Source: Stratiolaelaps scimitus (Eukaryota; Arthropoda; Arachnida; Mesostigmata; Laelapidae). From it: a stretch of 64,000 bases of DNA. Numbering within the stretch: position 1 is the first letter of the stretch; the number at the start of each line of letters is the position of its first letter. Position numbers and translations under genes: made by a program. Shown here in pieces: positions 57,915 through 64,000 of this stretch. The notes under the pieces are model-generated. The model did not search any database and had not been told where the DNA came from. It was given only the letters and a program-made list of their open reading frames with translations. The DNA is taken from contig JABWDB010000048.1 of NCBI GenBank assembly GCA_019614645.1, positions 736,001 to 800,000 of the forward strand, given 5' to 3'.

Positions 57915-58690
57915 CCCTATGGAGGCAAAAGCCGAAATACCTCGGTGTCATCCTTGACAAAAAGCTGAGCGGACTGGCGCGCATCAGGAACGCCACAGCT
58001 AAGGCACAGTGAACTATAACCTGAACCTGGCGCGCCTTATGCCCAGAGTGGCGGGAGTGTCGGACGAGAAAATGAGACTGCTGGCATCGGTGGCCAAGTC
58101 TATGGCCCTCTACGGTTCACTGGTATGGTCAGACTCAGCGCTCCGTACGGCAAAGAATAGGGGAATACTGAGATCAACCCAACGAACGCTGGGAAAATCA
58201 GGGTGTGCCGAATGACTCGGACGGTGTCGACTTGCGTTGTTCTGGCCCCAGCCAGAATCTGGGATCTAGAACAGGACCTAAGGTCTGATGGGTGGGAACC
58301 TCGACCCAACCATGGCTCGGCGGGACGTCATCGACGCCTGGCAAGAAGAGTCGACGCGGGTTTCTCCTGAAGGCCAAAAGCCAGAAAGCAGGCCTGGCGG
58401 AGCTCACGTATGAGGCGACGCATTTCAGACCTTCATTGTCAAGACCGGAAAGACTTCGTAGATATATGCGTTCCGTGAGACTCTGGCGAGGTGGACGACG
58501 TTGAACATACGGTGACCCGATGTATGACACCAGCGCCGGCAAGGCAGGCGAGCTCGAGAGAAGTGCGGTCAGAGAATTAGCAACATATGTGGCTAAATCA
58601 AGGACAGCGTGCGAGACGGTTATAAGCTGGATGAGAGGGATTATTAAATTAAAGGAGAGTAAGGAGAGAGAGAGAGAGAAAGCAGGTGTC
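57915..58690 (+). pseudogene. Degraded non-LTR retrotransposon (R1/Jockey-type), C-terminal part of ORF2
   Basis: Shifting frames give pieces of one reverse transcriptase C-terminus in the correct order: KPKYLGVILDKKLSGLARIR, then LARLMPRVAGVSDEKMRLLA, LYGSLVWSD, and a downstream DVIDAW/Gln-Glu-Glu segment as in the post-RT region of R1-like elements. A stop and frameshift near 58008 and further breaks show it is dead. 5'-truncation is usual for LINEs. This class could have mobilised the SINEs nearby. The GA-rich stretch at 58660-58682 may mark its 3' end. Confidence 0.75.
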
Positions 58691-58699
58691 GAGTGAACC

Positions 58700-59100
58700 T
58701 TCAGAGCCCTGTCCCCTAGAGGGCCTCAAAGGCTCTATCCTTCGCTAGCTAGGGCCTATTTAGGCCGGCCTTCCTTTTCAGGTATAGGTGGACGAACATT
58801 CCAGCTCTCTTCGGAAGATTGGAAGGCCTGTCATGCGAAGCTTCTTTACCAGTCCCTCTTTGCGCATTCGCTCTGACATGGGCCGGGAATTAGATGATGG
58901 AGCGTCTCCTGGCAGGACTCGAACAGGAAAACTCGAAAGTAGTCGTAAGAGACTAGAACACCGGGTTATAGAGCATTAGCCAGAACACTTACACACTTTT
59001 TCTAGACATTGAAGCAAAGCTATCCGAGATTCCAAGATATTATAGGATATCCAAGATATATTATTATTATTATATATTATATTGCCTAGATACCGAAGCA
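58700..59100. other. Spacer after the LINE remnant
   Basis: No recognised coding sequence. A short ATT-rich run near 59060-59080. Confidence 0.45.
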
Positions 59101-59109
59101 TAAAGCCGA

Positions 59110-59302
59110 ATCTAGGGGAGAGGCAGGCGGCTCTCAACAGAGGATGCTTGTTCTAGGAGGTAGACGAGACGTTTTGTCATCAACGCTCCACGTCAACCTT
59201 CCGTACATTGTATCGCGGCCAGTATTTGATAGAGATTAGAACGTCTCTAGTGCTGTCCGTGCGTTTGAAGAAAATGTCCTCCTCTACGAAAAAAAAAAGG
59301 TA
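59110..59302 (+). repeat. Dispersed repeat family E (forward copy)
   Basis: Has GGGGAGAGGCAGGCGGCTCT, CAACAGAGGATG, ACGTTTTGTCATCAACG, GTCTCTAGTGCTGTCCGTGC and TTTGAAGAAAATGTCCTCC followed by an A run. Confidence 0.6.
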
Positions 59303-59814
59303 AAAACAATTAACTGCCACTGCCTCAAATTCCCATCGAAGGTAGCCACACCAAACAAAAATTAAATTGAAATATTTCCATTTTAAAAATAGAGTACATT
59401 GTAGATTTTTATACACCAGCCAGTATAGGAAAAATAAAAGCTGCAAATGTCTTCTAGAGGCTTTGGTGTTCTCCATCCACAATGTGTGATGACCTGAACT
59501 GGCTGTAGCTGTGATGTATATTGTCTGCGTTCGTCAGGGGACTTCCGTCTTCTCTGCTTGACGTTCCCAGCTATTCAAGTGAACTGCTCTGCTCAATAGC
59601 TTAATTAGTTGATAAACTTGCTTAATTGTTGCAGTCTGCCTACATTTTCGGACGGAATTTTCGGGGCATTCTTCGAAAATAGGGTCGGTTTCCGCAAGTA
59701 TATATCGTGATTTTTAATTAACGTCCGCTAATTACAAGGGATTAATAGCAGAGGAAAAAAAGACACGCTCGCCTACATGACGAGGTCAAGTCGAATTTCG
59801 ACTCCTGCGTAACA

Positions 59815-59877
59815 TTAAGACCCCCCCCCAATAATCCCTAGAAACAATTTCTAATTATTGCATGTTTGAATAAATTA
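59815..59877 (-). repeat. Dispersed repeat family D edge (reverse)
   Basis: The reverse strand reads TTCAAACATGCAATAATTAG, then TTGTTTCTAGGGATTATTGG and a G run, matching 7633-7690. Confidence 0.55.
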
Positions 59878-60123
59878 CACTTTCTTCGAGATTGTAAAAA
59901 ACACAAAATAGCCAAACTGTTCGTTTTGCCTAAACCTTGTGCAGCCATATAGCCCACATCGACACCAAAGTCGTGAAACAACAAGACACATTCGACCACA
60001 TAATATAATGAGGAATCATATCATAAATATATATATATATATATATATATTAGTATAAAGACACAATACAGCAATGAGAGGCACTAAATCGAAATTGAGC
60101 ACACTTGCAGGAAATTTTGTCTC

Positions 60124-60125
<2 letters not shown>

Positions 60126-60158
<33 letters not shown>

Positions 60159-60445
60159 ATATGACATGGATCGCGAACTGACGAAGTTTGCTCTGCCCAC
60201 ATGGACAATGAACGACGCCCCGGCCATCTGTTCAAATTGAGAAACTCGCCTCTCGCTGTCGTCAACACACGTCGAAACCTTTCAGGGCAGACATTCAGAT
60301 ATATAGCTGCTCTGAGTGAGCGCTTATGTATTGTCTATAGCTTTAATATATATGTATATATACATATATATATACATATACCATTATCCATTTGTGGTTA
60401 TGTGTACCACAGCGTGTTTCTTCGACCGATAGTGATCCAGTTGCG
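60126..60445 (+). promoter_or_regulatory. Putative promoter/5'UTR of the orphan secreted-protein gene
   Basis: TA/CA repeat tracts (60127-60157, 60346-60379) precede the start codon at 60446. No clear TATA box can be singled out among the TA runs, and no upstream coding exon is seen. Confidence 0.25.
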
Positions 60446-60807
60446 ATGTCATTGGCTTACGTGTTTACTATCTTCGCCTGCGGAGTTCACGTGGCCATAG
60501 GAGCCTGCTACTCGTTTATGGGATTTAGCACGTGCGGGAAGACTGCCGATATCGATCTGCGTTTCCCCTTTACTCGAGCGTGGTTTGTCGTTAACATTTA
60601 TCACCGACGCGAGGAGGTACGTAGTGCTAAGCATGTCGTCGAGCAGACCGCTCTCTGGAGCGTGATTCGACGCTTTCCAACACTCGTGACGGTCGCTGAT
60701 ATCATCGACAACGGCAAGTTCGATCGGGCACTGCGGCAAGCTGTCGACTACTTGGAAAAAAATGGTGAAGTCGTTGAGTTGCTACAGGATCCGAGGGTCA
60801 CCTACTC
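60446..60807 (+). CDS. Orphan secreted protein, exon 1
   Basis: Signal peptide and first helical half. An internal GAG|GTACGT near 60616 looks like a donor, but the 30-base piece after it is in frame and too short to be an intron. An in-frame ATG at 60392 would spoil the signal peptide, so 60446 is preferred. Confidence 0.8.
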
Positions 60808-62427
60808 GTAAGTACAGATCATCTTCTCGAGCATGTTCTTGGGTAGGGGAAATCGAACGGAACATTGCCGAGACGTTTATAAAACATGTATCCAATGTGA
60901 TTTTGGCAGGTTTCTGAACTACGATTATTATTATTATTATTACTATTGTAAGATGATTAAGTGGACCGCTTAATAATAAACGGTTTCTGGCTAAGCATGA
61001 ACTATAATGAGTGGGAGGTGTAATTGAATAGAAAAGTAGCTCGCTCGGAATAGTCGCTAAATAATAATAATAATGATAATTCAAAATGTCTGAGACAACA
61101 ATACAAACGTTCTGACCTAGTGTGTTAAACACCAATAGCTTTCACCTTGGTTTATTAACCAGTTAAACATAATGTAAATATACAATATAATTGGGGACAC
61201 AGTGTCAGACAATAGGAGCCTGAGGTCATGGTCGTCCCTGGGGGAGGCCTTCGATTCTTCATAGATACAGGCTGCGGTGTCCTGCAATCTCGCCCATCCT
61301 CAATGTTGACGGGCCATCCGACTATCATTCAGGGCTCGCATAGACGGTCCGCGAAGCGACTGACATATGCTGCTGCTGCTACTGTTGGTGAGAGTGGTTC
61401 TACTCTCAGCTGGAACTCGCCGCGCTGTTTCCATGACGTCCAAGCAATCGAACAGCTGCCTTCATTTAGATACATTCTCTATATCCGAAGCTATATATCT
61501 GCCTCTGTTTCGCCACAGTTGGGAATCACCGTTGATCGCCCTTACAGTGCGTACTTTGATACAGAATGACATGCTTTTTCAATATGCCATCGAGAGGCGT
61601 GCAAACAAACACGTCCATGGGGTTGCAGGTGGTACGCGTTTCGCTACAGCAAAATGCCACCGATTTATCGAAATGAGCCGTTTCTCGTTCAAGCCGACCT
61701 GCTCGGCGGTCGGTTATGTAGCACCGCTGAGAGGCTATGTACAACATCCATGTTGACGATATACTCTCGATCGATGCCTTTATGTAAACTAGCTCTTACG
61801 TTTACACTGAGAGATCAGGAACACTCGCACTTAATTCCCGCAACAGGTAATAGTCATAGAAGTATAGTGTACCTCGTGACACTGACCTCGCGTATGGGTA
61901 AAGGCTTTATTGGTGCTTATCCAAGGAGCTGCAATTGTCACAATGCTTACGCTCGCTTATATGTCCTCATCAAGGAGTGGAACGACTCGAACCTGCTACC
62001 TGAATGACACCTGAAAAAAAATTGCCGTTGTTGATAGTTCTTATAATTATCCGGGATGTGAGACTCATACATTCATGCAACATCGACAACAGCTAACTGT
62101 CGCCGAACGAACTCGTGTGTCCTTTTCAGAGACTTGTACCAGAGTTTCAAGGCGCATCCAAACGAACTCCTTGCCATGCTGGACACACTGCTCAAGGAGC
62201 ATGTCCTCGATGAAGACATCGAATTGTTCCTCTCGGAGAGACAGCCGCTGATTCGTAATGCGGCCCATGTGTTCTCATATCTACCCACTGAGCTATTCAC
62301 TCAGTATCTTGACCTCATGGATCATAACCAGCTCTCGGTCAATACCGTGAAGGTGGATACGAACCAGCAGAGAATACTGGAGACAGCGATTAATCTCATT
62401 GTAGCTGGACGTGACGCCTCCATTTAG
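60446..62427 (+). CDS. Predicted secreted helical protein, unrecognised family (2 exons, 219 residues)
   Basis: Join of 60446-60807 and 62130-62427. The N-terminus MSLAYVFTIFACGVHVAIGA is a typical signal peptide with a likely cut after Gly-Ala; two Cys residues follow (CYSF, TCGK). The rest is charged and leucine-rich, predicted mostly helical: FPTLVTVADIIDNGKFDRAL, AVDYLEKNGEVVELLQDPRV, LLAMLDTLLKEHVLDEDI, FSYLPTELFTQYLDLM. The intron is phase 2 (donor TC|GTAAGT, acceptor CTTTTCAG) and restores a Ser codon. A faint likeness to the helical repeats of insect midgut allergen-type proteins (for example DYLEKN...VVELLQDP) is too weak to name the family. The gene lies on the same strand as GRAMD1, with no sign of functional linkage. 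Confidence 0.8.
60808..62129 (+). other. Intron of the orphan gene
   Basis: 1.3-kb intron with (ATT)n runs near 60925-60942 and a reverse SINE-A fragment (61895-62003) close to the acceptor. ORFs within it are not recognisable. Confidence 0.65.
61895..62003 (-). repeat. SINE-A copy, 5'-truncated (reverse)
   Basis: Contains GGAGCTGCAATTGTCACAAT and CTCGAACCTGC, the reverse of the SINE-A body and B-box. The head is missing. Confidence 0.7.
62130..62427 (+). CDS. Orphan secreted protein, exon 2
   Basis: 98 codons (with the split Ser) encoding the second helical half (DLYQSFKAHPNELLAMLDTL...) and ending at TAG 62425-62427. Acceptor CTTTTCAG. Confidence 0.82.
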
Positions 62428-63370
62428 TGGACAGGTCGCTATCTGCTGTCAGGCGGAGTTTAGGTAATCCCGAACTTGAAGACACTTGTAGACCCTCATG
62501 TAATCCACCATCATCTTGCTCCCTGGAGATCCTTGTTTTAACAAATCATTTCTCCGTCACCATCATCCGGGACCAATTGCACCAACCGAAAAATGGTCGC
62601 AAATCATATATATATAATTCAATTGACTGGCACAACGTCTAGCCGAAAGAGTGGATTTTTCCAGAGACGATCTCTCCTCGGACAGGAGAAAGCCGCTACC
62701 ATTGTACGAATAGCAAGTTACCGCCGAGACAATGTCTTCTAATGGGAGAGAGACTCTACTGAGAGGTATGAACTCATAAACGAAACACGTGTTCATAGCG
62801 TAAAAAGATAGCTCGCTTCACCGTGTAGCATTTAAATTCAACTTCCAAATTAGAGTTTAATGACGGAACTGCCGTTTGTTTTGCAATGCTTAATATATAT
62901 ATATATATATATATTAAAGAGGATTATTAGTGTAGGTTTGATTTAGTAACAGCAAGGCTAATTCTAATAGACAGAATACAAAATAATGAACGCATCAAAT
63001 AGAATATTTCGGCCGTATCATGAGCACTGCAGTTTTGTTGAGGCGAACGGCTGTAGAACGCTGCAGCCCTGTGAAAGTTTGTAGCCAGCGCTCTTATCTG
63101 TCAGCATTTTAAGAGCACCTGCGTTACGGTCAACACCACCCCTGTATTGGCATTGAGTTTGCGCCAGCTGTCAAAATCGGGACTCCTCTCAGCCTCTCAG
63201 AGCTGTCTGCGCAATGAATAAAAGATATGGTTGGAAAAAAAACACCTTTAAGCCTAGTTGTAAGAGAATACAGGATCACTCAACTCAGCTCGATAACACA
63301 AGAAATGCGAAACGCACGCAGCTATGAACGTTGGCAATAGCTCGCTTGTATGTCACTCAACGGATCGAAT
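62428..63370 (+). other. 3' flank of the orphan gene
   Basis: AT-rich sequence with a (TA)n run (62892-62914) and an AATAAA at 63217-63222 that could be the poly(A) signal. No other gene recognised. Confidence 0.4.
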
Positions 63371-63377
63371 TAAATTG

Positions 63378-63421
63378 GAATCAAGTAGAGGTATATATAT
63401 ATATATACCTCTACTTGATTC
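63378..63421. repeat. Perfect 44-bp palindrome centred on (TA)n
   Basis: Arms GAATCAAGTAGAGG and its reverse complement flank a TA run. Confidence 0.95.
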
Positions 63422-63441
63422 TGCTGGCTCCTCTACCTCTA

Positions 63442-63479
63442 CTGGCTGTAAGGCTAGCGTGCGCTAGCCTTATAGCCAG
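63442..63479. repeat. Near-perfect 38-bp palindrome
   Basis: Arms CTGGCTGTAAGGCTAGCG and CGCTAGCCTTATAGCCAG, one mismatch, with a 2-base centre. Confidence 0.92.
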
Positions 63480-63485
63480 CCGAGA

Positions 63486-63630
63486 CCCGTAGGTGCTCAC
63501 GCTAGTGTGATCTCTACCCGTGTTGGGCCGTTGGCTCGAAACGGGGATGGGGATCATCTTATGAACCGCAGCCGAAAGCAGTTGTTCTAGCGTGGACTGA
63601 GTTTAATGTTGAAGGAGGTCTGAGAGAATC
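63486..63630 (+). repeat. SINE-C copy, diverged
   Basis: Contains CCGAAAGCAGTTGTTCTAGC, GTGGACTGAGTTTAATGTT and a GGGAGAG-like end. The head is diverged. Confidence 0.5.
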
Positions 63631-63653
63631 GGACTCCGACATATCTTTTTTTT

Positions 63654-63718
63654 AAACAGTTCAGAGAGTAATGTATATATATATATATATATATATTACA
63701 TTACTCTCTTAACTGTTT
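63654..63718. repeat. Near-perfect 65-bp palindrome centred on (TA)n
   Basis: Arms AAACAGTTCAGAGAGTAATG and its reverse complement (one mismatch) flank about 11 TA units. Confidence 0.92.
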
Positions 63719-64000
63719 TGTTCCAATGCATTACCAAAAAAAAAGGTGTTCATTCAACAGGCAGACCTTCATTGTTGAAGTTTAAGCTGATTAGCGACTT
63801 TAGAATAAAATATTATACAAAAGTTAACTAGGATATACAGTCGGAATCGCTGGATACTAGTCTGATCACGATTGTAGACACACTTGTGAAATGAAAGGTA
63901 AACAAATAAACTACAAGCTACAAAAACAATAACTACGAGCAAGAGACCTAAAAAGGAATTGTTTCCGGGGGCTGACCCTCTCAGAGTCTTAAGCATTTTA

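Noticed and set aside
60446..62427. Naming the orphan protein an insect-allergen-type repeat protein
   Set aside because: Only a vague leucine/charge pattern is shared. No diagnostic residues, so left unnamed.

Overview
The window is eukaryotic and almost certainly from an invertebrate animal. Genes are split by GT-AG introns of roughly 0.3 to 3 kb. There are no operons or prokaryotic signals, AT-rich spacers carry many (TA)n and trinucleotide microsatellites, and several tRNA-derived SINE families plus a degraded non-LTR retrotransposon are scattered throughout. An arthropod fits best (two-motif beta-thymosin, a single Aster/GRAMD1 gene, an R1/Jockey-type LINE remnant), but nothing in the sequence fixes the taxon.

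Three protein genes can be read, all on the + strand. (1) Positions 1-4860 hold a beta-thymosin gene: two coding exons (100-217, 2327-2478) encode 89 residues with two actin-binding beta-thymosin/WH2 motifs, followed by a long A/C-rich probable 3'UTR. (2) Positions 39733-54617 hold a complete Aster/GRAMD1 sterol-transfer gene. It has 12 coding exons whose phases all agree, giving 875 codons plus stop: a disordered N-terminus, a GRAM domain (exons 4-6), an acidic linker (7-8), a VASt/ASTER sterol-binding domain (8-10), a C-terminal transmembrane segment (11) and a short tail (12). (3) Positions 60446-62427 hold a two-exon gene for a 219-residue protein with a signal peptide and a helical body that I do not recognise.

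The 35 kb between the thymosin gene and GRAMD1 contains no recognisable gene body. It does contain several GC-rich, low-complexity blocks (about 8.7-10.9, 15.5-16.1, 21.3-25.9, 32.6-34.1 and 38.3-39.3 kb) that look like 5'UTR or promoter sequence. Short ATG-initiated stretches ending at good splice donors occur at 10777-10862 and 33928-34043, and more weakly at 12303-12355 and 26289-26341. Each ends in the phase needed to join GRAMD1 exon 2, so one plausible reading is a GRAMD1 locus with several far-upstream alternative first exons. This is inference and needs transcript data.

Repeats explain much of the rest: SINE-A (tail carrying AATAAA), SINE-B, SINE-C, two further dispersed families (D and E), a 20-bp minisatellite near 14.5 kb, and several long palindromes centred on TA tracts. 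An inverted pair of about 180 bp (45331-45530 and 55301-55475) flanks the second half of GRAMD1. I saw no previously undescribed biological system with strong support. The best leads are the alternative-first-exon architecture, the orphan secreted protein and the palindromic/inverted repeats.
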